Shown: in pieces, positions 47,205 to 58,215 of the stretch
How positions within the stretch are numbered: position 1 is the stretch's first letter
Layout of the letters: each line of letters begins with the position of its first letter
Assembly: GCF_030272615.1 (NCBI RefSeq)
Contig: NC_081408.1
Span: 64,228,614 to 64,292,613, forward strand
Reading direction: 5' to 3'
DNA length: 64,000 nucleotides
DNA from: Cryptomeria japonica
Taxonomy: Eukaryota > Streptophyta > Pinopsida > Cupressales > Cupressaceae
The notes under the pieces: model-generated
Told to the model about the DNA's origin: nothing
What the model saw: the letters and a program-made list of their open reading frames with translations, nothing else
Database searches by the model: none
Translations under genes and position numbers: made by a program

Positions 47205-48755
47205 ATATTTAAATTAAATAGGCACTTTCCTTTGAGTTCTACAATGTATTCATGTATGGTCAAAGATGATTTGGTTCAATCTTCGTACTCCTCAATGGGG
47301 GTAGACCTATCAACGATAGGAAAATGAAGCTTTGAGGTATGGTTGGTGGCGGCCCTCCCTCATTCATAGTAGATTATTCTTGGGGAAGAAAGGAAATTGA
47401 GAATGTGAAGTGAGTGTTAGCTGGCACAAGCGGGAGAAAGTCATTGGAGGTGACCGATTGGGAATACCCTACAAGGAGGCTTAGGGATTTTTCTATTTTG
47501 AGCAAGTTGTAGAAGTACCTATAGTGAGTTTGGGAGTAGAGTTAGTGAAATAATAAAAATGAGAAATATTTTGCAGAGACGGGGTTGATCAAGCATTTCC
47601 AAGGTTTTTAGTTGAGTTTTGGACAACTGCACAAATGGATTACTGAGCTTTGGATCCCGATTTTGGAGGGGGACGTGCAGATCTACCCTGGACCCCATAT
47701 CTTTCTGGTAGTAATGTTCAATAATGTGTAGGATAGAAAGAGAATATTACATGAATATCTATGGAGTTGGGAGGAGAAGCGCATGCTTCTAAAACCTAGG
47801 TACCTAGCCTTCAACCCTGCCACTAAATGATTTGATAAGATTTCAATATGGGTAAGGCTTTCTAACCTCCCTTTGCAGTATTGGTTTAAATATTGCTTTA
47901 AAGCTCTTGAAAATACTTTGGCTATATTTTTAGGGGTGGATGAAGGTTCCTTATATTTTCTGCATGTAGAGATAGACTTGAGGAATTCCCTTCTAGTGAA
48001 CATAGCATTGCATACTGGAAGGGTATTTGGGCGCAACTGGTAGATTATGAAGGAATTATATTTAGATGTAGAAGATGCTATCAAATGGGGCACATGGCAG
48101 CTAACTATAGCAAGTAGAAAAAACAAATGTTGGCTTCTTGGTGGAAGAAGGTATCCCCCCATCATTATATAGTGCATAAAGTTGAGGTTAATTTACAAAA
48201 GGTTGTTACCGAAAAGGGTGATGCTAAAACTAATGAGGGCCAGAGGAGATTAAATTCCTCTAAGTCCACAGGGGGAAGAAAAGGAAAAAATATTGATAAT
48301 GCAAATACCTGCTATTTCTCTGATGTGGTAAATGAAATTGGACATGTTAATGTGCATAAGGTGGAGGGTGAGAAGAGCCCTGCCAAATCTTAAGAGGAGG
48401 AATAGAATGAAACAAAGGAAGAGGGTATTTGTATAGAGATATAGGAGACAAGAAAGGAGAAACATATGAAGGATGCAAAGCTCATCAAGCATCTCCATGT
48501 TCAAATCGAAGAGTTGAATGGTGTGTTAGAGGAGGATGGATGGGAAGTGGTAATGGGGAAGATTAAAAAAAAAAGTTAAAGCAAGAGGAACTGCACAATA
48601 TGTTACTTCGAACACACACCATGATGAAGCAAAAAAGGAGTTGTTAATTTGGCTCCCTGGTTGTAGCCCCACTTGGTTTGAGTAGGCTTAAAACCTGGTT
48701 TTAATCAATATATAAAACTTTTACCAATCAAAACAAAAAAATATTTAAATTAAAT
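47205..48755 (+). mobile_element. F1: ORF1-only LINE-type retroposon
   Basis: Flanked by a perfect 15-bp duplication (atatttaaattaaat at 47205-47219 and 48741-48755), with an A-rich tail (aatcaaaacaaaaaaa) at 48727-48740. Variable-length TSDs and an A tail are L1-type signatures. The body (47220-48740) has only an ORF1 remnant and a 3' UTR of about 140 bp. There is no endonuclease or RT. Confidence 0.72.
47580..48600 (+). pseudogene. F1 LINE ORF1 (DUF4283-like, zinc knuckle)
   Basis: Segments in order: PHIFLVVMFNNV-DRKRIL, FDKISIWVRLSNLPLQYWF (the strand-and-W pattern of DUF4283 ORF1 proteins), DYEGIIFRCRRCYQMGHMAANY (knuckle with last Cys now Tyr, ~48064-48108), a basic linker, and a C-terminal EEDGWEVVMGKIKKKS motif near 48530. 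Frames shift around 48030 and stops occur throughout. Nucleic-acid-binding chaperone role by family. Confidence 0.65.
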
Positions 48756-49308
48756 TTTTAAATATATTTATTTATAACATTTTTAAATTTCATATAATAT
48801 ATTTAAATATAACAAAATATTATTTTCTTATTTTTAAATGAAATTTATAAAAGATTCTTTTCATTAATTTTATACAAAATTTATTGTTGTCAAACATTAA
48901 TATGAATTTGAATCTTGTGACATAATCTAAAAGTCACTAGGACAATTGAAAGACTTCTTAAAGTCTACTAAATGTCTCAAGGATGTCTAATAATCCCCAA
49001 ACCAACGTCTATTTTAAAAACATCCCAAGACTTAAGCAATAGTGGTGAGAGGCTAGGGGATGTCCCCTTAAAGTCCTCATGTCTCAAAGATGCTCACATT
49101 TCAAAGAGATATTAATCTTGAAAATATAGGACCCAGGGCTTAGTGGTGACACTAGTCCAACCTGCTTCTTCTCTAACTCCTTCCTCTATAGCTCCTCCTT
49201 CTTGTTTAGCTCCTATGTAGCAACACTCTCCATACTCTACTCCTTTGATGGGGGCTAAGGACAAGTCAGATCCCACATGTAGATAGGTCATTTTTCTAAG
49301 ACCTCGCT
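48756..49308. other. Unclassified AT-rich spacer
   Basis: No ORF, no clear repeat. 48756-48900 is strongly A/T-rich. Confidence 0.5.
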
Positions 49309-50480
49309 ATAGGTGTTTCCACCCAACCCAGGAGCCAATTTGCAAGACATCCTCCACAACTAAGAGAGATTCAAAATATGAGATTGTACTGAGTTAAGAG
49401 GTCTGTGTTGACAAGAAACAATAATCGAGTCAATGAAAACATTGAGTCATCTTGACCAAGCATAGGTTCTCATCAATGTTGTAAAATCCCTTCAAAGAAG
49501 GCCAATAGCAAGATCATAATCTATCTAGATAAAAAAGAGATCGATAAATGATGCAAAAATTCACATGGAACCAAGCTCTAGATTGTATAAGTATAGCTAT
49601 CATTGATCCAAAGATACAAGCTTGACAACATTCAATGTATGCTTCCTAAGACACTGCAAGATCTCCAAGGGGCCAACCAAGCAAGGATGTCTATCCAAAA
49701 TAAAACAATGTTCTATAATTCACTAGTCTAAGTGTGGAATGGCTTAAATCACACACACACCAAGCTTATATTTTTAGGCTTAAAAGTGTTAAATACTCAG
49801 AGTTGGCTAACATTTTTTAGGCTTAGTATGCTTCTTAATGTATGTTGTCACACTACAAATACACTTTTAGGCTTAAAAGTATTAAATACTCAGAGTTGAC
49901 GAAAATCCTCTAGGCTTAATATGCTGCTTAGTGTCTGTGGTTTAAGGTTGGTCGTCTAAGTGTTGAATCAAGAAACACAACAACCACAAAGTGAGAAAAT
50001 CCAATCATTGAAGTGTCGGCCTAAGTAGTCTTCATAAAATAAAATAAACCACTTGCCTCATGATAAATGCAAACCCTTACCAAAAGCATTGTCCACTAAG
50101 AACACTACCTTCCACACGTCAACCTCATAGCACACATTTGTAGCATAACAAAGATCACAGACCATTGAGAAAGAAGAAGGCCATGTATACCAAAGGGAAC
50201 AGACACAATGCTAGTGAAAACAAAGGATTTTAGATAGGAATGGAAATCAAACCACAACAAGTATGAAGCACACTCCACCATTAATGGCTAGATCAAGACC
50301 ATTTGGGACCTCAAAACTCAAATAATTGTGAAAAAATCTTAAAAATTGGAAGAAGCTAAATAATAGAAGGCTCTAATACCATATAGGTTTTTCTACCCAA
50401 TCCAAGAGCCAATCTGCTAGACATCCTTCATAGCTAAGAGAGATTCAACACATGAAATTGTATTGAGTTAAGAGGTAAGT
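49309..50480 (-). mobile_element. Possible small non-autonomous LTR element
   Basis: A block of about 90 bp starting TATAGGTGTTTCCACCCAA at 49309 recurs at 50383 (TATAGGTTTTTCTACCCAA). A PBS-like TGGTATTAGAGCC on the minus strand (50369-50381) abuts the right copy. The right LTR continues rightward (a tatttaag box is near 50510 on the minus strand), but the left copy stops after the shared block, so its U3 is lost. No ORF. TSD not found. Confidence 0.4.
49768..49960. repeat. Two tandem units, period about 96 bp
   Basis: ttttaggcttaaaagtgtta... near 49772 and ttttaggcttaaaagtatta... near 49868; each unit also contains a second aggcttagtatgct-type segment. Confidence 0.65.
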
Positions 50481-52134
50481 ACAAATGTACAAGGAGCCTT
50501 GCTTAAATAGGTAAGAGCAAGGTAGAAGAGTGGACAAGGTTTAGACATGTGTCTCAACCTAGAGAAGTTAGAGTCCTAATATGAATCTACAATTATCCAT
50601 TTACCTAATAAATGATGTTACCTAAGTTAAACTTAAATAAAACATAAATAGTAAAAACAATTGCCTCCAGCATTGACAAACTCCATTGGTTTCTCCTATT
50701 GCTTTGATTTTTCCTAACATAGGAAAATGAAAGACACCCATGTTGCTAGAGTTGAAATCCCATGTTTTTGAGCTTCCTATTCTTTCAAACATCCCTCACC
50801 CTACAATGTATGACAAGGATAAGAATTCCTCTTTGATTGGTCCTTCACATGAAACACCAACATCTTAGCCTTAAAAACTCCTCTTGTTTCTTAAAAAAAT
50901 TACATTTTTTGAAACTAGACACTATTCCACATACTAATTCTTTAAATTTCTAATTAATTACCAAAAATTTATAGGGGAGAGCATGCTAAATTTTATTCTT
51001 TTCAAGATGCCACTTAGAAAATTAATAAAAAATATATTCATTAAAATATTAGCAAAAAAATTGAACACAAACTGCATGGTATCAGCTAAAACCTCATCAA
51101 AGTGATTTTAAAAATATTAAAAGAAGGCTAACATTTTATGGGGGCTACACCAAATGTTACGTTATGTTTTTTTGGTAAAATTATGAAAGTTTTTTGTGGC
51201 CTCCTCATTTCAACCCCTTAATCTCTACCATTTTCAAAAAAATATTAGTTCAGAATATAGATTTAGAGCATTGTGTTTTTCATTCTTATTGCATCTTCAA
51301 AATTTGAGTGTTACAACTATGTTCAATTTCTTATCCAAGATTAGTCTTTCTTGATTTCTAAAAGGAAGTGCCCACTTAAGAACCCTTTTGAACTCCCATT
51401 TCCATCCAAATACCCATAATTACATCTGATATTAAAGATGTGATCATTATTGATCCCTGAAAGAATCATTTTGCATAAACATGTAAAAAACATTACTTAA
51501 TTGTTGTTATTATACTTGAATTTCCATTAAGGTCTTTTTAATTTGCCCCTTTTATGAATTAAAAATGCAAAAGATCTTTATTAAGATGAAATTATAGAAT
51601 TTGAAATCTACAACCAACAATATAAAAATTAGATTCTGAGTAACAAAATAATAAACTACAGACAACAATATTTTTTTAGTGTGAAAAAATAAAATTCTAA
51701 CACTGAAATCATAACAATCCCTATGTATCTTTTTTATTTGATTCTTCTGAAACATGATTTAACCTACTAACTATTTTCTAAACTAGATGATAAACATTTT
51801 GAATAGTTGTATGGTTGTTGAGAAGAAAGTCTATTAGAGAGACAAATTGGTACAAGCTATCTCAAGCACTTGATTTCCTTCCTCATGAATATCTTGAGTA
51901 GTTCTAGACATGATTTTGAATCAGTAGTATAAATTGCAACAAATATGTTGTTGAAAAGAGGGATTGGAAATAGTTTTCACCATATAGATCACTAACTTTA
52001 TACAATTGTAAGAAATACAAGAAACTACAAACCATTACCAATCTAATAGATCCATTTTCTTATTTGCATTTATTTTTAATTTATTAAAGTTATACATAAT
52101 AATCGGTAACTCTATTGCACTTATTAACAAAAAA
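50481..52134. other. Unclassified spacer
   Basis: Probably the U3 of the LTR beginning at 50383, then AT-rich unique-looking sequence. No credible ORF. Confidence 0.45.
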
Positions 52135-53906
52135 CCACATGTTGAAAAATGTTTTTGATAGAGGCAAAAATAGGTTTTGAAGGGACCCGAAACCCTTTAC
52201 AACTAGATTTTGAATGGATTTGGAACCCTCAACCAGACTGTTGTCATAACAAAAGGAACATGAAAGTACCAGACAACCATGGGTTATTTTAGCTCCCATA
52301 GCCATATACATAGGTTTTAAAAATAGGCTCCCACAACCTAAAACAAAAGCTACAAGAAAAACAACCAACAGCCAGCCTAAAACTAGCCCCCAACCAAGAA
52401 CCATCAAGATTTACATTTAGAGCTACTCTTGTACGAGCAGAGTGTCATGTCAAAAGAGAGCTTAGAGATCTTAGCTTTCTTACCCTTAACATAAATCCAA
52501 CCCTCTTCCACTTGCGCTGCCTTACCGTGCCAAGCCAACGAAAGACCACCATTATCCCGAAAATGAATGCCTATAGAAATAGTCTCCACTGTCTCAAAGA
52601 TATCATTAGTTTTACTCCCTCCAAGTATGACATTGTCAGAAAAGCCACCAAATTTCATAGTCGGAACGCTATCATAAGAAATTGCAACTTGAGGCCCATT
52701 CCCTCTCTCTTTAAGGGTTTCAACATGATAATAGTGCATAGCTTTAGCAACCCCACTATTTGTGACATCCAGAGAGGATGCCACAAAACCCTATGAATCC
52801 ATCACAAGCACCTGAGAAAAAATCCTATGTTGCTCAGATTTCTTCTTAATCGTATAATGTTGTTCAGAAGCACCTTTTCACCACTTAGCCATCATTGCCT
52901 TTTTCTCAAATCCACATTGTGCAGCCACATGACCTATTTTAAAATATCTTCTATACTGGAAGGGTATCCCTTCATAGTCCAATGATTGAACCCAACAACC
53001 CTTAGAATATTTGAGGAATATCTCAGCACGCAGCCCTTTTGAAACATCCATTTCAACCAAAATGTAGGCAAAGGTGGAGTTAAGAATATCAGATGATTCA
53101 TTATCCACCATCAAAAAATCTCCAAGGGCTTCACCCACTTCCTCTAAAAGAGGATCAACCCATAAATGAAGGACGAGATTAGGAAGCCGAACCCAAATCA
53201 GGATCTTGTTAAATGTTTCAGAAGAAGGGTTGAAATTAAAATGCCAAGGTTTAATCATCAATAAAAATCTGTCCTCCCAACTAAATTAATGATCACATAA
53301 GATTTTATTTCTATCTTGAGCATTCTCAAACTTTGCAATAAAAAACCCTTTAGCCATGGGGTAAATATGAACTTTACTAGTAATGAGAGGCTCCCAATGT
53401 TCTGAGATCCAAGTATGCAACTGAGGGAGGCTAGACCAAAAACCCCTAAACCGACATATCACACCTTGTGTGGAAAAAACATATACATTATAATCTATTT
53501 TCTCTTTTGTTTCCATACTCAACTTAATGGAAATGGCATTTGCAATAGGAATGAACCCACCATCAAACAGTCGTCTCCCTTTCTGTGACCTTGGAGCCTC
53601 ACTAGTCTGCCTATGCCCGACGGATGTAGTCGCACCAAAACCAATGGTGGCATTTGGTAAAATCCTAGAATCAACAAACAAAAAAGTCTTCAAACCTCTT
53701 TTATGGAAAACAACTGTCTCCTCGCTGGAAAATTGTTGTCCTTTCCCCTTCCTGTCCAGCATGTCACACGCCCTATGGACTACTAGCAAACTGAGTTGCA
53801 GAATTCCCTGGTCGATGTCCCTACCCAAAGCTCCAGCCTAAACTCCCCATTTGAATTCTTAAAAGCCCAAGGAAAAATGTTAAAATTCCATGTGTTGAAA
53901 AATGTT
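52135..53906 (-). mobile_element. F2: complete ORF1-only LINE-type retroposon
   Basis: A 19-bp duplication flanks it: CCACATGTTGAAAAATGTT at 52135-52153 and CCATGTGTTGAAAAATGTT at 53888-53906, two transitions apart. The body is 1734 bp: a short 5' leader, one ORF1 frame, and a 3' UTR of about 250 bp ending GGGTTTCGGGTCCCTTC...CTATCAAA. Nothing is missing between ORF1 and the 3' end, yet no RT is encoded. Confidence 0.78.
52404..53828 (-). pseudogene. F2 LINE ORF1 (DUF4283-like, zinc knuckle)
   Basis: One minus-strand frame of 475 codons from ATG 53828 to the stop at 52404, with three internal stops (near 53285, 52878 and 52790) and no frameshift. N-terminal variable region; DUF4283-type core (HTWISEHWEPLI, KGFFIAKFENAQDR, FNKILIWVRLPNLVLHLW); knuckle YRRYFKIGHVAAQC whose first two Cys are both Tyr; C-terminal VEEGWIYVKGKKAKISKLSFD. 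Family proteins bind retroposon RNA. The C-terminal motif matches F1 and F3. Confidence 0.75.
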
Positions 53907-54096
53907 GATTACTTCTAGACTAGGTAGGTATTTCTTTATTATTAATAAGTATAAATATTTGTGTTGAGGAAGTAATCTTGCCATTTAAAGTTTCTCCTTT
54001 CCAACTTTCTATAATATTGAAGAAAATACATAATCACAATGAAAAATAAAATTTACAATCTAAAGTTTATATATAATTAATTTAGGAATAAATTAA
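53907..54096. other. Short spacer
   Basis: AT-rich, no features seen. Confidence 0.4.
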
Positions 54097-56640
54097 TGAA
54101 AAAATATAAACAAGTAACAAAAAATGATAAAACTAGACAATGGATAACAAAAGATACATTTAAATTAAAATTACGTCATTTTATCCATTCTCCATTACAT
54201 ATTCATAATACATTGTTGTGTATATATAGATTCAATAATAAAACTGAAATATTTCAATTACTTCTAACTACTCATAAAAACATAACTAAATACATTACTA
54301 ATGTTCATTATCTTTCATTCTCCCCCATAATGAACATTATAGAACAAAATAGTCATTATTCCATCATTTCTCTCCCATGATGAACATTTTGAAGAAATCC
54401 TCTAAAATATGTGTTGCAACACCATCTTGACTTAAGGCATCTCCTTGGCCATCTTCAAAAAATGGTGAATCTTCATTCTCCAAGCAATGATGTCATCTTA
54501 TTTTGAGTCACTCTTTTGGTGCTCACTACAATCATAACCATACATGACCATCTCTTCTCTTTCTACAATTCCCAAAACTCTAGAACTTGCAATGTCAAAA
54601 CTTTCATCCCACAAATCTCCATTCTTAAGGACCAAACAATGTCCAAAGCTATCACCAAAAACTTATACAAAATCTCAAATAAACTAACAGATCCATAGTA
54701 TCAATAATTTTTTTAAAATTTCCACTGTAATCAATTATACGCATGCCAATAAACATCCCCTTTACAAATAGCAACTGCATCAACATCATCAAAGTAAATT
54801 ATAAAAATTTCTTCCTTGAACTTCACTTTCTGTAGACATATTACAAGATAGTGATTTCTTTGTCATATATCAACATTTATGCTTGAATAAATTTTTGACC
54901 ATACCTATTATCTTTTACCAACTTGATCCATAACTCTAGATCCACAATCCATTTTCATGCATCTTGACATAGACTCATTCTTCAATTCTTTATTCCAACA
55001 TTTCTTTTCACAATGATTTGTCAATCAACTTGGGGTATAGGGATGTAAACCCCACACTTGTTCTTTGTATGCTCTTTCTTGTTACAATGAGTGAATTGCA
55101 TTTCTTGAATTAATTTACAAGAACTTGTAATATTTGTAACATTATTTCATTTTACCTATGACATACCCTACACCTTCATACTTTGGCCTCATTGTTGGCT
55201 CAATAGGCTCTCTCATTCCCTATTCATAATTTCCTAATCCTTGACCTTTGTATCTCATCCCTTTCATGATTTTCAAACCAACATTGTCTTCAAAGAAACA
55301 AGAAAAATTTGCATAATCAAATATGTTATCATTACATCTAAGAAGATTTGCAAACTCAAACATATGATCACCTTGCTCATAGACAACTTAAACAAATTAC
55401 ACTTATCAAAAGAAGAACATGTAAATCTTTTGAGCCACATGAAACATCGCAAACCAAAGATTTTGACCTTAGATGTACATTGTATGCTACCAATTGATTA
55501 CTCAATTTTGAAATTTCCTTCACATGTAACCTATTTTCCTCTTCTAATCTCTTTAACTTTTCTTCCAAATCATCATTCTTTTTCTTGAACTCATCATATT
55601 ACTTCATTGTTATAATTTTTCACTTTTCTTATTAATTTTTTCTAATTCTATTTTAAAATTATCAATTTCATTTAAAAATTTACATTTTTCTTTTGTTCTC
55701 TTTAATAATTGCTATCATTTGTAGTTATATATCTTAACCTCCATTAATTCTTCTTTCAAATTATTTTTCTCCCTTTTTACTCTTTTACCTATTTTTTCCA
55801 TTAAAATAAACAATTTCAACTCACTTTACTCACTTGATTTTGCTACAACAATTTATCTCTCTTAGACAACTTCACATACCTTTAATCTTCCATGATTTTC
55901 CTTATTACTTCAGTAACAAATCCTCCAACATTTGCTTGAACTTTATTATGTCAAGCAAACTATGACTTGAATACAAATTATTCTCCTTTCAGCTTTGGGA
56001 GTCAGCTTAAACAAACATGAACTTTCAGTAGTTGTGACTACTTCCTCCTTTGTGATTGCCTGCTTTGAAAACTAAGTGTGATATGAAATATTCAACTTCA
56101 CCATTAAAAACAAACTTATTTTTCTATCGAACTATGGTTACTTCAGTAGCTAAATCTGACCCTTCTCTAGCAATGGCATCTTCCATGATCCAACTATAAC
56201 AACCTTTTCACTTCAATTAATAGACTTCTTATGCAACACTTTTTGCCTGCTAGTGGCTTCTAAACAACCCCTGATTCCTTCCTCTTAATATAACAACTCA
56301 TCATTTTAAGCTTTCTAATCTCTTCCATTCATTTTCATCCCCGTTTACAATTTTTTATCAACATATTTCTTACTTGCTTCAATGCTCTATCATCACAAAT
56401 TTTAATACCATAACTCTCCCTCACATCAACGCACGACAACAAAAAAGTGCAAAGATTTTTATGCACTCATAGGACCTCCGTATAGCTCTCATATCAATTG
56501 AAAGAATATAAAAACAGCAATAAAAATATAAAACTACATAATGTATATTAAAAGATACATAAAAATTAAAACTAGCATTTGTATTCTAATGAAGTGCAAT
56601 GGTTACATCGATAGTAAGTTTTTAGTAATATATTGAAAGG
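54097..56640 (-). mobile_element. Short non-autonomous LTR element with coiled-coil ORF
   Basis: Left LTR about 54097-54317 (TGAAAAAATATAAAC...TCTTTCA), followed by minus-strand purines (TATGGGGGAGAA). A similar start, TGAAAGAATATAAAA, lies at 56499 beside a degenerate PBS (TTGATATGAGAGC on the minus strand, 56486-56498). The LTRs share the ataaaactacataatg..aaaagatacat..aaattaaaa pattern with many differences. Right end uncertain, TSD not found, no pol. Confidence 0.45.
55377..56400 (-). pseudogene. Decayed coiled-coil (gag-like) ORF
   Basis: Minus-strand fragments are rich in Lys, Glu and Asn with heptad-like spacing (EEKLKRLEEENRLHVKEISKLSNQL at the end). This resembles the coil of E1 and C ORF1, but stops are frequent and no zinc knuckle is seen. 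Could be the remnant of a third relative. Confidence 0.35.
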
Positions 56641-57660
56641 ATGACAAAAGTTGGAAGAAATGAACATTGTCTTTATTAGGAGGAATTATTTAGAATACAA
56701 TCGAGTCGATCTTGAAATGTGCAAAAAAAAAAGGGTAAAAATTTGATTGGTAAGGTCTAAACCCTAAATTCACATCTTTTTTAAATACAAAATAAATCTA
56801 CAACTTTAAAATAGCGTTCAAGATTTAGACCTTGAATTTAATGTAGTAGACCCAACTAACAATATTCCAAAAGATGCAACTTCATTCTTGAAATTTGAAT
56901 GTGAGAATCAAGTTTCACCCATCCATATGCGTAACAATCTCTTAGTTATCAAATAGTTGCTGGTCAAGCATCAATCACATATCACACGTGTCTCACACTA
57001 TATTATAAATTTTGAGGAACATGTGGGGTATGTAGTTATTAGAAAAAGTGTGTAAACTTCTTATACATGTCTACCTTAATATATAGTCTAACCAGGCGAA
57101 CCTTACATTGAGAATAATTTGAGCAAATAGTTCTTCTTTTAATATCACCTATAACATGCACAATTTCGAATTTTGGTTGCATGCTTACAGATGGCATCAT
57201 CACAAGCCATCATTCATGTATAATAGAGTGCAATAAAATTATTTTCTTGTATTTAAACCTTTTACATCTAATGATGAATAAATATCAAAATATCTTGACA
57301 AGACCTTGTAGATAAGTTTTGCTTCATACCTGTTTTTTATATTTCCTCTAACAACAAACTTAATCATGATGAAATATATCAAGAGGGTCGTAGTACAAGT
57401 AAAAAATTGATAATTGCAAATTCTGAAAGGGGTATAGCCTTAAGACCATATGGCTACAACACATGGTTACAAACATGTAGGATCAACATTTTTGTGTGTA
57501 TTTTAAGTTTGAAAATTTAAGCTCACAATTCTTGAGACTTGGACTCCAAAAATAATTCTAGAAGGGTGCAAATTTGGTTTCAAGGTTCGATAATAGGGAA
57601 CTTTAGATCTCAACATTAAATTGCAATTTGTAAGCATGTCAATTTAATCTTAAAGTATAC
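56641..57660. other. Unclassified spacer
   Basis: No ORF over 60 codons. A ~35-bp segment at ~57568-57604 (ttggtttcaaggttcgataata) recurs at ~61985 on the far side of element H. Confidence 0.45.
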
Positions 57661-57665
57661 AAAAT
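57661..57665. other. Target-site duplication of element H (left)
   Basis: AAAAT, repeated at 61931-61935. Confidence 0.82.
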
Positions 57666-58128
57666 TGTGAGATTTTGCCAAGATCAAGAGGCAATGGAAA
57701 GCACAAATAAGAGAGAACAAAATAGATGATAGAAATAAACTGTATTCTATCAAGATGAAAAATATGATCAACTGGATCATTAAGCATTACATACAATGAA
57801 TATGAGCCTGCTTATATAGGCAAGGCTATATGGATATGCGAGCACACAAACATGACATGTGGCTCAATAAGAAACAAGGGTAGGTAGGAAATAGGTGTGG
57901 GTAGGTAGGAGAAATAATATAATATTCCACATGAGGTGGATCACCCACTGAATGTGGAGTGTAACAACAAGATCAAGACCATAAAAGGTGGAATTTCTCC
58001 TACACACACTATCCCAATGTGGCACAAAAACCCAAGTGTCTCATACCCAAACTACTACGAAATGTATTTCCTAAGTAAACTTAAGTAAGTGTGATAATAT
58101 CCAAGATGAATAATTATTTACACCAACA
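57666..58128 (-). repeat. H 3' LTR
   Basis: TGTGAGATTTTGCC...CACCAACA on the plus strand; nearly identical to 61468-61930. Confidence 0.93.
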
Positions 58129-58215
58129 CCCCCCCTTAAGTGCAACTTAGGGGAATGCACTTAAGTCTACAATGCAACTAAGCAATGCAAGATGGGTCCC
58201 GACTACTAGGCCATG

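Noticed and set aside
54501-54560. tRNA-like or small-RNA gene in the AT-rich stretches
   Set aside because: No cloverleaf with conserved TTCGA and acceptor pairing could be drawn in any intergenic stretch I examined.
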